NCBI GenBank assembly: GCA_015486145.1
Contig: WFSH01000277.1
Span: 1 to 11,700, forward strand
Source: Mesoaciditogaceae bacterium
GTDB taxonomy: Bacteria; Thermotogota; Thermotogae; Mesoaciditogales; Mesoaciditogaceae
Reading direction: 5' to 3'
Length of the DNA: 11,700 nucleotides
A program made the position numbers and the translations under genes. The notes below the pieces were generated by a model. The model worked only from the letters and a program-made list of their open reading frames with translations, had not been told where the DNA came from and did not search any database. This document shows, piece by piece, positions 1 through 6,702 of this stretch. Within the stretch, counting starts at the first letter, position 1, and every line of letters starts with the position of its first letter.

Positions 1-264
1 ATGTGCACAAACTTTTAACGTCAAAAGATGACGGGAGATTTGCAAAATAATTTGATTCTCCACACTTTAATGGTATCCTTGGTCAATATCATCGCGAACC
101 CGATCCGCAGTCTTTTAATCAGAGATGTTGTTCCGGGCATCGACCCGGGATGACATTAAGGTTAGTGTGGAATGGTATTAAGATAAAAACCGTTGATTTG
201 TGAATCTTTTGCTTGATTAATCGTGTGCCATCTCTATTTTTGCTACATGTTTTGGCATGATACA
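1..264. other. gene-free stretch downstream of tmcAL
   Basis: I find no supportable gene and no hairpin followed by a T-run on the minus strand that would end the operon transcript. A small 5-bp hairpin lies at 19-33 (CGTCA, five-base loop, TGACG). CCACAC at 60-65 is inverted as GTGTGG at 165-170, and AATGGTAT is repeated directly at 69-76 and 171-178. The strong hairpin at 126-155 is listed separately. The plus strand has a 41-codon frame at 28-153, but it ends inside that hairpin and lacks a ribosome binding site. Confidence 0.6.
126..155 (+). repeat. 12-bp imperfect palindrome with G-U pairs on the plus strand
   Basis: TGTTGTTCCGGG (126-137) and CCCGGGATGACA (144-155) pair around the loop CATCGA. 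In plus-strand RNA all twelve positions pair, three of them as G-U wobbles (129/152, 130/151, 132/149); 125/156 can extend the stem. In minus-strand RNA the same three positions are A-C mismatches. There is no T-run on either side, so it is not a standard intrinsic terminator. It resembles dispersed intergenic palindromes with CCGGG stems. Confidence 0.6.
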
Positions 265-1503
265 TCAACTGATTTCCAAAGGTCTGCGAAAGTCTCTGTG
301 TGTTTTTTTCTCTTCCTCGTTTTTAAAAAGCAAGCTGTAAAAATCCGTAGATCTGGTATCCAAATCGAGCTGTTGATGGGCGAGCCAAACGTTCACATTT
401 CGCTTTTGTAGGGTTTTGTCAAAATTCGAAAGGTTGGTGACAATCGGTTTTAAAGCATGATCCGACATTATTCTGAGAAGTTTTCTGCCTCGTTGTGTGA
501 ATCCAAGAACTCTCAAATATTGCGGTCCAAATTCGTTTGACTCTTTGACAAATTCGCGCTTTAAATTTAAAACAATGTATAAAACTCTACGTTTTATACG
601 CGTGAAAGTGAAACGTTTCGTTTTTACTTTATGCAAGAAGCTTTCCATACTATTGGATCCTTCAATAGCGTTGAGCATGCGCTTTGAAATTCCCTCGTTG
701 AATCCATAAAGCTCCTCAAGCTTTTCTCTTCCAAACATGGCGAGTTTTAAACGAAAAAAATCGAATAGATCTTCTGCAAACATTGGACCTCTTCCAGCAG
801 AAAATTCACTTTCAAGAATACAACGTGTAGTTTGTGGGATGCCGACGATTTCCCTCTTCGCTTTTATCAATTTTCTGATGGCGGTAGCACTGGGTACCGT
901 TGAAATTTCTTCATCGTTGTAAGATGAACCTATACGCTTGATGATGTGAGCTTTTATCCTCGATCTCGTGCGTCGAAGTGCGGCAAGGTACTCCACACCG
1001 AGAATGTTGTTGGAAAATTTTATCTGTTCTAAACTCATCTTGTTTTCTGGGAATTGGTCGAAGATCGCATAACGTCTCGCATTTGGAAATGAAAGCCCCA
1101 TTTTCAAATGTCTTTTTAAACAAGTTTTGTAGCTCTCAGGCTCATCGACAATCACGGCCGCCACTTTTTCAAGGATTTCAATATCTCCACTTTCAGAACC
1201 GAATACCATATCTGTCACCACATTAGTCCCATTTAAGGTCCTTATCGCTCCCATTGCGAAAGCACTTGCATCCTGGATGGCATACACCGTTGGAAGTTCT
1301 ATCACAACATCTATTCCGGCTTTAAGTGCCATTTCGGTTCGCGCAAATTTATCAACGATCGCGGGTTCTCCGCGCTGAACAAAATTGCCACTCATAACTG
1401 CCACGATGAAATCCGGGTCCACGAGTTTTATTGAAGAATTCAAGTGATACTTATGACCTTCATGAAATGGGTTGTATTCGACCACAACTCCAAGAACTTT
1501 CAT
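265..1503 (-). CDS. tmcAL: tRNA(Met) cytidine acetate ligase TmcAL
   Basis: 412 residues, a normal length for the TmcAL/YlbM family (PF05636). Members use ATP and acetate to make N4-acetylcytidine at wobble C34 of elongator tRNA-Met in the cytoplasm. The N-terminus (VEYNPFHEGH, H14 to H17) is the nucleotidyltransferase HxGH signature. Near residue 200 are GSSYND and then SATAIRK, the second conserved nucleotide-binding block of the family. The rest is a helical, basic region expected to hold tRNA. The ATG at 1501-1503 has GGAG at 1511-1514, seven bases upstream. It overlaps the stop of the upstream membrane-protein gene in an ATGA, indicating translational coupling. It is the last gene of the array and I see no hairpin plus U-run terminator after it. 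Family assignment is firm from the motifs; its place behind flagellar genes is probably an operon accident. Confidence 0.93.
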   Translation of the reverse strand: MKVLGVVVEYNPFHEGHKYHLNSSIKLVDPDFIVAVMSGNFVQRGEPAIVDKFARTEMALKAGIDVVIELPTVYAIQDASAFAMGAIRTLNGTNVVTDMVFGSESGDIEILEKVAAVIVDEPESYKTCLKRHLKMGLSFPNARRYAIFDQFPENKMSLEQIKFSNNILGVEYLAALRRTRSRIKAHIIKRIGSSYNDEEISTVPSATAIRKLIKAKREIVGIPQTTRCILESEFSAGRGPMFAEDLFDFFRLKLAMFGREKLEELYGFNEGISKRMLNAIEGSNSMESFLHKVKTKRFTFTRIKRRVLYIVLNLKREFVKESNEFGPQYLRVLGFTQRGRKLLRIMSDHALKPIVTNLSNFDKTLQKRNVNVWLAHQQLDLDTRSTDFYSLLFKNEEEKKTHRDFRRPLEIS

Positions 1504-1970
1504 TCGCGATCTCCGAAAGATATGTTCAGAAGATCTAAAACTGAAAATGCCGTCACAAGTGCTGAAAATCCGAAAATTACAAGTCCAAGAGTTGAGAGAA
1601 ATGAATTGTAGGATATTTGTTGGTTTCCAAAAAGCTCTATGCCGAGCCAGCTAGCTCCATACACAAGCATTTCGAATATTTCCAAAAACAACAAGATCAT
1701 ATTCGAAACAACGGAAATTACCGAAAAAACATATCCAACGTAGTCGTCCGTAAGCCTTTTAACCGTTGAAATTTGGATCGCTATTCCGCCAATTGCCATA
1801 GCAATGAGCATGGCAAACACCATTCTTGAAAAGTGCACGTACATTCCAAATAACTGATTTAAGGATTGAGAAGTTGCCAGTACTGTTCCAAAAGTTACCA
1901 ATAAAATCGTGGCCACGAAAAATTCGGATTCTCCCGTGAATAGATATATGAACACTTTCCAAGCTTTCAA
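1500..1970 (-). CDS. unrecognised four-helix integral membrane protein
   Basis: 156 residues that I do not recognise. Hydrophobicity suggests four membrane helices at roughly residues 16-33, 47-68, 78-105 and 126-146, with short polar loops and no signal peptide, metal motif or catalytic signature. The second helix carries an AxxIGGIAIQI-like small-residue face that could allow tight packing. The start is TTG at 1968-1970, chosen because AAGGTGA at 1977-1983 lies six bases upstream and no better-placed ATG exists. The gene begins six bases after the acylphosphatase stop and ends in an ATGA overlap with tmcAL, so it is clearly part of the operon. It may be a lineage-specific protein. Function, including any link to motility or tRNA modification, is unknown. 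Confidence 0.82.
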   Translation of the reverse strand: MKAWKVFIYLFTGESEFFVATILLVTFGTVLATSQSLNQLFGMYVHFSRMVFAMLIAMAIGGIAIQISTVKRLTDDYVGYVFSVISVVSNMILLFLEIFEMLVYGASWLGIELFGNQQISYNSFLSTLGLVIFGFSALVTAFSVLDLLNISFGDRE

Positions 1971-1976
1971 TGCAAA

Positions 1977-1983
1977 TCACCTT
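1977..1983 (-). promoter_or_regulatory. ribosome binding site deciding the TTG start of the membrane protein
   Basis: AAGGTGA read on the minus strand ends six bases before the TTG at 1970. It overlaps the TGA stop of the acylphosphatase gene, so termination and restart are close together. This spacing is what supports a TTG start. Confidence 0.6.
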
Positions 1984-2261
1984 ATTTCAAAATAGTCGTA
2001 TCCAACGTATGGAGCATCAACAATTTCCACGTTTGTAACATGCGAAAAAAGCGGCCCCACTCGCAGATGTTTTTCAAACTCCAATAACGCTTCCATGCTT
2101 CCTTCCGCAAGGACGGTGACTGTTCCATCTATTTCGTTTTGGACGTAACCATGGATATCCAAAGAGTGCGCCCGGTGATAAACGAATGATCTAAAGCCAA
2201 CACCTTGTACCACTCCATGAATTTTGTAAAGTTTCGCTATATCATGGCTCTTCGAATTCAT
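1977..2261 (-). CDS. acyP: acylphosphatase
   Basis: 94 residues, matching the usual 90-100 of the family. The enzyme hydrolyses carboxyl-phosphate bonds in small acylphosphates in the cytoplasm. The signature GVVQGVGFR places the phosphate-binding arginine at R24, and VQNEIDGTV places the catalytic asparagine at N42. Both are intact, so an active enzyme is expected. The N-terminus is about eight residues longer than typical members. The ATG at 2259-2261 is kept because it forms an ATGA overlap with the fliY stop. Its physiological substrate in bacteria is generally unclear. Sitting next to a switch protein that removes phosphate from CheY is suggestive, but I would not infer a chemotaxis role from position alone. 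Confidence 0.94.
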   Translation of the reverse strand: MNSKSHDIAKLYKIHGVVQGVGFRSFVYHRAHSLDIHGYVQNEIDGTVTVLAEGSMEALLEFEKHLRVGPLFSHVTNVEIVDAPYVGYDYFEIR

Positions 2262-3322
2262 TTGAGAGTGTACAATCGCTCCTTTTTGCTGAGAATCCTG
2301 GTTACTCGAACCCCGAAGTTTTCACCTATAACCACGACTTCCCCTTCTGCAACTGGCTTTCCGTTCACGAGTATGTCCACCGGTTCTCCTGTAAGCTTTT
2401 CCAGCTCTATAAGAGAGCCCACCCCCAAATCAAGGATTTGTTTTAGCGTCATAGTCGTGCGGCCTAATTCAACGGATATTTCCAACGGTATATCAAGCAA
2501 AGTATCGAGTTTATGAGGAAGGGCAGAAGTTGAAGTGGGTTCTTCAAATTCTTGAAATTCAGCTCTCTTAGCAGTTTGCTGCGATGGTCGTTCATCCGAT
2601 TTTTGTGGTTGTTGCACCGGCGACGTTTCTTCCTTTTTTTCTTCAGACTTAAGTGAACTGGTGAGAAAACTTGCAAATTTTTTGGCAAAACTTGGAGACA
2701 TGAGTTGCATCATATCACCGTTAACGAGATCGCCGATTTTCATCTTGAAACGCACTTCAACAACTTCATCATCATCGTAAACCGGTGGAAATGGTACTTT
2801 TTCTTCGTCAAAGTTAACCCTTTCAATTTTAGGAGGGGTAACATCTACGGAACCCTTTGTAACTTCGGAAAGTGCCGTTGCTGCCGACCCCATCATTTGA
2901 TTCATTGCTTCCCCAATCGCACTGAGCTTGATGTCATCTAACTCGTTATCAACATTTTCTCCGGTTCCACCCATCATTATATCTGCAATTACAGCTCCGA
3001 CGTGTGGTTCTATAACAAACGCATTTGTACCGTTAATCGTTTTGGTGTAATCCACTTGAACCACTATCTTTTCTCCTTTAAATTCTTTTCTCACCTCAGA
3101 GATTGTTTTTTCTTTTACCAACGGCGTTGTTATCTCAACCTTTTTTCCAAGCAGTGTTGATATCGCGGTGGCCGCCGCCCCCATAGAAATATTTCCAAGC
3201 TCTCCAATTGCATCACTCTCGAGATTCGTAAGTACGTACTCTTTTCTCTCAGGATCACTTACACTGTCTGCGGATTTCAACAAAGCGTTTATTTCGTCCT
3301 GAGAAAGTTTCTCATTCTCCAT
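2258..3322 (-). CDS. fliY: flagellar motor switch phosphatase FliY
   Basis: 354 residues, fusing a CheC-type CheY-P phosphatase to a FliN-like switch domain; it sits in the C-ring. The N-terminal LSQDEINALL (6-15) resembles the CheY-P-docking peptide of FliM. CheC-like half-site one reads D37-x3-E41-x2-N44 followed 23 residues later by P67. Half-site two reads S134-x3-E138-x2-N141 followed by P164. Both match the family consensus [DS]x3Ex2N-x22-P, so both sites look catalytic. A charged, Gln/Pro/Ser-rich linker covers about 222-270, and the SpoA/FliN surface-presentation domain occupies 271-354. The ATG at 3320-3322 overlaps the fliM stop by 11 bases, with GGAGG at 3332-3336 inside fliM. No separate fliN is seen here, so this protein probably supplies the FliN function. 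Confidence 0.95.
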   Translation of the reverse strand: MENEKLSQDEINALLKSADSVSDPERKEYVLTNLESDAIGELGNISMGAAATAISTLLGKKVEITTPLVKEKTISEVRKEFKGEKIVVQVDYTKTINGTNAFVIEPHVGAVIADIMMGGTGENVDNELDDIKLSAIGEAMNQMMGSAATALSEVTKGSVDVTPPKIERVNFDEEKVPFPPVYDDDEVVEVRFKMKIGDLVNGDMMQLMSPSFAKKFASFLTSSLKSEEKKEETSPVQQPQKSDERPSQQTAKRAEFQEFEEPTSTSALPHKLDTLLDIPLEISVELGRTTMTLKQILDLGVGSLIELEKLTGEPVDILVNGKPVAEGEVVVIGENFGVRVTRILSKKERLYTLK

Positions 3323-4304
3323 CCCTTATCGCCTCCGAAGGGCCAACTATTTCTACAGAGTTGAACCCTTTATGTGTGCCTGGTATGCATTTGAATTTTA
3401 ATCTGTCGTTCACGTACAAATCAATAGCCTCACCAACGTGCCTTTTCAGCATGATCACGTCCCCTACCTCAATGTTCAGTAAATCCCTAAGTGTGATGTG
3501 GTTCTTTCCAATAACCACAGAAATATTTACGGGTGAATCTTTTAACAGCTCTTTCATTCGTGTTCTCGTGTCGTCTGTAATCGTTTGATTTTCCTCTTTA
3601 AAATACGATTCGGCATAAAGTTTTGAAGAGAATGATTCGAGTATTGAAGAAGGCCAACACAGGTTCATGAATCCATCCACTTCCCCCACTCTTAAATCCA
3701 AAGTAACCATCACCACCATTTCGTTGGGAGGAACTATTTGAACGAATTGTGGGTTGTTTTCAACAGCTACCAACTCAGGGCTGAAATCGTAAATGCTGCT
3801 CCATGCTTCTTTGAGTGTTGAAAGAATACGAACAAGTTCGTTCCTTATAAGCGAAGATTCTATGTCTGTCAAAGATCTGAATTTTTGGTACACGCCACCA
3901 ATACCACCAAGTAACCTGTCTATCATGGCAAAAACGACTTTTAAATTTATTTCAATGATGGCATTCCCACTCAATTCTTGAGCCGTAAATACTCCTAAAA
4001 AAGTTGGAGGTGTTATTGAATGTATGAATTCATTGTAAGTTATTTGGTCTATTGATGCGTTTGTTATGTCGACGAAAGTGCGCATTCTACCGGACAAATA
4101 ATTGGAAACTCCGCGTGCAAAGTTTTCGTGAACCATTTCCAACGTTCTAAGTTGATCTTTTGAAAATTTGCTTGGACGGGCAAAGTCATATGGTTTTATC
4201 TTTTTCTCCTCTTCTTCGTTCTTTATTTGTTCAGCCGAAAGCTCTCCAGCTTCAAGAGCTTGAAGAAGGGAGTCTATTTCATTTTGGCTTAAAACTTCCG
4301 ACAC
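3312..4304 (-). CDS. fliM: flagellar motor switch protein FliM
   Basis: 330 residues, the usual size. FliM forms the middle of the C-ring, binds CheY-P through its N-terminus, FliG through its middle domain and FliN/FliY through its C-terminus. The N-terminal LSQNEIDSLL (5-14) is the canonical CheY-P-binding peptide. The CheC-like but non-catalytic middle domain starts near KPYDFARP and includes the LLGGIGG loop (about 131-137). The last 75 or so residues form the SpoA domain (from SPVNISVVIGKNHITLRDLL). The start is GTG at 4302-4304 with AGGAGGT at 4314-4320, nine bases upstream. Between them lies an in-frame ATG-AAT-TAG, so the ATG nearer the binding site cannot be the gene start. It lies 17 bases after fliL and overlaps fliY by 11. 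Confidence 0.96.
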   Translation of the reverse strand: MSEVLSQNEIDSLLQALEAGELSAEQIKNEEEEKKIKPYDFARPSKFSKDQLRTLEMVHENFARGVSNYLSGRMRTFVDITNASIDQITYNEFIHSITPPTFLGVFTAQELSGNAIIEINLKVVFAMIDRLLGGIGGVYQKFRSLTDIESSLIRNELVRILSTLKEAWSSIYDFSPELVAVENNPQFVQIVPPNEMVVMVTLDLRVGEVDGFMNLCWPSSILESFSSKLYAESYFKEENQTITDDTRTRMKELLKDSPVNISVVIGKNHITLRDLLNIEVGDVIMLKRHVGEAIDLYVNDRLKFKCIPGTHKGFNSVEIVGPSEAIRDGE

Positions 4305-4320
4305 CTAATTCATACCTCCT
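4305..4320 (-). promoter_or_regulatory. fliM translation initiation region with in-frame ATG-AAT-TAG before the GTG start
   Basis: On the minus strand AGGAGGT (4314-4320) is followed immediately by ATG (4311-4313), AAT and TAG (4305-4307), and then the GTG of fliM, all in the same frame. The ATG is too close to the binding site for efficient use, while the GTG has a nine-base spacing. This forces fliM to start at GTG. Confidence 0.6.
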
Positions 4321-4321
4321 T

Positions 4322-4807
4322 TTACACGGGAGCCACGGCCTTTATATACAGATAAACTTGCAACACTCCCAGAGGGGCTTTGCTTCCGGTAAAACCCGTT
4401 ATTTGATCGATGAGATCTGATATTTGTTGTTTGAGAGTTTGCAAACCATCGGGATTCAAGATTTCACTCGGACTTTTACTTAGGATTAACATTTGTATGC
4501 CGTCCATTATCTGTGGCTTGTCCAAGCCAATCTTTTGTCCACATTCACTGCTTCCAACCAAAAAAGAAAGACTGTCTATAACGAGTACTTGATTCCCCCC
4601 TCTCAATGGGAATGTGGCATTCGATCCCGATCTTATGAGAACGGCCATGGTTCGAATGATCTTGTTGGTCATTTGAGATTTAGGAGGAGAATTCATGTAT
4701 TTCATCAAAAAGTATGTTCCACCCATAGATACTATCACGGCTATCAGAACTGTTACTATTAAAGAAACAAAAGCAGATTTTTTCTTCTTTTCATTTTCGG
4801 CCATCAT
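4322..4807 (-). CDS. fliL: flagellar basal body-associated protein FliL
   Basis: 161 residues, the usual size for this single-pass inner-membrane protein, which rings the stator and raises motor torque. A basic cytoplasmic stretch (EKKKKS) precedes one membrane helix at about 13-36. The periplasmic part has the family's FliL/stomatin-like pattern: a beta strand after a variable linker, helices around PSEILNPDGLQTLKQQISDLI, and a terminal strand (VLQVYLYIKA). The DNA reads ATG ATG. The first ATG (4805-4807) overlaps the motB stop in ATGA. The second (4802-4804) is better spaced from the GGGAG inside motB, so the protein may be one residue shorter. Sequence conservation in this family is low, so the call also leans on position between motB and fliM. 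Confidence 0.9.
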   Translation of the reverse strand: MMAENEKKKKSAFVSLIVTVLIAVIVSMGGTYFLMKYMNSPPKSQMTNKIIRTMAVLIRSGSNATFPLRGGNQVLVIDSLSFLVGSSECGQKIGLDKPQIMDGIQMLILSKSPSEILNPDGLQTLKQQISDLIDQITGFTGSKAPLGVLQVYLYIKAVAPV

Positions 4808-5682
4808 TCTCCCTGCCTTTTTATGAGAATGTCCACGCGTCTGTACGAATTTCTAATCTCTTCAATCATCTTTTTTCGTTGCGCATAGAGAACATCTGCT
4901 TCTTTGGAAAGCTGTGAGTACGTTATTTGTCCTGAGGCGTATTCTTGGCGTAGAGCTTGCAATTTTTGATCTATCACGGTTGAATTTTTCTTGATTGCAT
5001 TTTTTACAGCTACATCTCCAACACCTATGGCCAAAAAACGCGAAGGATTGTACCAATAATCTGGATCAAATTGACCGTTCATAACTTCTGTAACCATTTC
5101 ATTGGCGCGGGCATTTTTCAATTCGTGGACAAAAAACCACACAACGGACGCCGCCCTTGCTGAACTCAGATGCCATTTAGATGGATATATCGAGTCTGGA
5201 GGTAACGGAAGATCTGTGGTGTAGCCGTACACCCATAAAGGATTGGTGGAGTGTTCTATAACAGCCGCACCTATTTGAGCCAAAAGATCTTTGGCTTGAG
5301 TTGTGAGTTCAGCTGAGCCAGGTTTAAAAAATGCGAGGTTATGCAGTTCAACCAACAATCCCTGATTTGTCTCTTTTATCGTTATTTTGCCTTTGTATTT
5401 CGGATTGGCCTTGATGTTTAAAACTTCCTGGCGAACTCCCGCATTTGACGTGACTAATGGCTCTTGACTGAGACTCTTCCCGCCCATTAAAATTCCCGGA
5501 GGTGTCATGTGAAATGCCGTTTGAATTCCAACCGAAACCTGCTGAAATTTTCCAGGGCTCAAAGTGGACATGGCAACCAAAGCTATAAAAAATGTCATGA
5601 GTAAGCTGTTCATGTCACTATACGTTGACATCCACTGTGGAGTAGATGGTGGCGGCTCTGGACATTTTTTCTTACGCGCCAC
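4804..5682 (-). CDS. motB: flagellar stator protein MotB
   Basis: 292 residues; with MotA it forms the ion channel and anchors the stator to peptidoglycan. A short basic, Pro-rich cytoplasmic tail leads to the membrane helix YSDMNSLLMTFFIALVAMS, where D23 is the ion-binding aspartate. A plug/linker follows, then an OmpA-like peptidoglycan-binding domain: FFKPGSAEL near 118-126, a variant YGYTTD (152-157) where GHTD is usual, and LSSARA (172-177). Between IGVGD (219-223) and YRRVDILI (280-287) lies a charged helical insert of about 55 residues that is absent from the common MotB layout. The start is GTG at 5680-5682, preceded by AGAAGGTG, and it overlaps motA by 11 bases. It ends in ATGA with fliL. 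Confidence 0.95.
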   Translation of the reverse strand: MARKKKCPEPPPSTPQWMSTYSDMNSLLMTFFIALVAMSTLSPGKFQQVSVGIQTAFHMTPPGILMGGKSLSQEPLVTSNAGVRQEVLNIKANPKYKGKITIKETNQGLLVELHNLAFFKPGSAELTTQAKDLLAQIGAAVIEHSTNPLWVYGYTTDLPLPPDSIYPSKWHLSSARAASVVWFFVHELKNARANEMVTEVMNGQFDPDYWYNPSRFLAIGVGDVAVKNAIKKNSTVIDQKLQALRQEYASGQITYSQLSKEADVLYAQRKKMIEEIRNSYRRVDILIKRQGE

Positions 5683-6481
5683 TTACAGCACCTTCTTCCA
5701 CTGATTCTTTAAGGGCTTCACCTCCGTAGGACAAAAGTTCTTTTTCTGTTAAGAAGCTTTTGAGCTTTTCTTCAAGAATTCTTGGATTATCACCAGCCTG
5801 TATCGATAAAATTCCTTCAAGTATCATCCTTCTGTACCGCATCTCGATTTGAGATCGACGAGAAAGTTTTTCACTCATTGGCATAAAGAGAATGTATGCG
5901 AGTATAGCTCCGTAAAATGTGGTGATAAGTGCCACAGCCATTGCAGGTCCCAAAGTAGACGGATCGTTCAACTGACTCAACATTTGTATCAGCCCAATGA
6001 GTGTACCTATCATTCCAAAAGCCGGTGCAAGAGCGGTACCGGTATCCAACATGCCTTTTTGGATTGACATTTCTTCCTCAAATAAATCCATGTCCGTTTC
6101 CATCATAGTCTGTAAAAGTTCTGAATCTATTCCATCGACGACCAATTGAAGCCCTTTTTTCGTAAATCTATCTTTTATTTCTTCAAGATTTTGCTCAAGT
6201 GAGAGCAAGCCCTCTCTTCTTGCTTTTTCTGAAAGTGTGACGAGTTGCCTTATCGTTTCTGCCATGTTATGTGCTTTGTAAAACATGGTGGAGAGCATGA
6301 CATTCATGAGTCTCATGGCTTTATCCATGGGATAAGCGGTAAAAATAGAACCTATCGTACCTCCTAAAACTATCATGATGGAAGGTATGTTTATGTACAA
6401 GCCAATGTGGCTGCCCAATCCCATGGCAACCATCACAGCGGCTAATCCCAATCCCATCAATGTCGCAATATCCAAATTCAT
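5672..6481 (-). CDS. motA: flagellar stator protein MotA, PomA/MotP-like
   Basis: 269 residues with four membrane helices at about 5-28, 33-51, 148-169 and 180-203 and a large cytoplasmic loop between helices 2 and 3. Conserved loop residues R89 and E97 (the motif around SEKARREGLLSLE) are those that contact FliG in studied homologues. The channel prolines appear as P153 (LAPAFGMIGT) and P201 (LFMPMSEKL). The fourth helix reads ALITTFYGAILA, which resembles sodium-type PomA/MotP more than proton-type MotA; that ion preference is an inference. The ATG at 6479-6481 sits in an ATGA overlap with flbD and has AGAAGGTG just upstream. Together with the adjacent motB it makes one stator pair. Confidence 0.96.
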   Translation of the reverse strand: MNLDIATLMGLGLAAVMVAMGLGSHIGLYINIPSIMIVLGGTIGSIFTAYPMDKAMRLMNVMLSTMFYKAHNMAETIRQLVTLSEKARREGLLSLEQNLEEIKDRFTKKGLQLVVDGIDSELLQTMMETDMDLFEEEMSIQKGMLDTGTALAPAFGMIGTLIGLIQMLSQLNDPSTLGPAMAVALITTFYGAILAYILFMPMSEKLSRRSQIEMRYRRMILEGILSIQAGDNPRILEEKLKSFLTEKELLSYGGEALKESVEEGAVSGA

Positions 6482-6693
6482 TCACCTTCTTTGCGAGGCA
6501 ATTTAGGCATTGGTACGGATATCTTTCTTTTGTATTCTACCACTCTTCTAACAACTTCATCAATCGACTCCTTTACAACGTACTTTTTCTCGTTGAAGAG
6601 CTTTATAACCGTATCGGGTTTTGATTCGATCGTTTCGATGTAATCCGCATTTAGAATAAAAGTTTCATCTCCTAAATTAGTCAGTTTTATCAT
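6478..6693 (-). CDS. flbD: flagellar protein FlbD (SwrD family)
   Basis: 71 residues, the usual length of the small cytoplasmic FlbD/SwrD family. In Bacillus subtilis SwrD is reported to raise flagellar torque for swarming. The sequence begins MIKLTNLGDETFILNADYIE, the family start in which a conserved N-L-x-G-E-x-F-x-L-N-x-D-x-I-E pattern is recognisable. It continues with TPDTVIKL-type and EVVRRVVEYKR segments and ends in a basic, proline-containing tail. Note that this is not the unrelated Caulobacter sigma54 activator of the same name. The ATG at 6691-6693 has a GAGGGT binding site overlapping the flgE stop codon, so it is probably coupled to flgE translation. It lies between flgE and motA, its standard position. 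Confidence 0.93.
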   Translation of the reverse strand: MIKLTNLGDETFILNADYIETIESKPDTVIKLFNEKKYVVKESIDEVVRRVVEYKRKISVPMPKLPRKEGE

Positions 6694-6702
6694 ATTTTAC
6701 CC

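Noticed and set aside
103..152. tRNA-Lys-like string (CTTTTAA loop followed by a CCGGG stem-loop)
   Set aside because: The anticodon stem does not pair, the T-loop is six bases and lacks TTCRA, and there is no D-arm or acceptor stem.
28..153. 41-codon plus-strand frame with a hydrophobic stretch, starting at ATG 28
   Set aside because: No ribosome binding site, a stop inside the strong hairpin, no recognisable family; most likely chance.
1..264. Intrinsic terminator for the operon
   Set aside because: Neither the hairpin at 19-33 nor the one at 126-155 is followed by a T-run on the minus strand.
223..411. 62-codon plus-strand frame
   Set aside because: Overlaps the end of tmcAL in antisense with Cys/Phe-rich composition; a shadow of the real gene.
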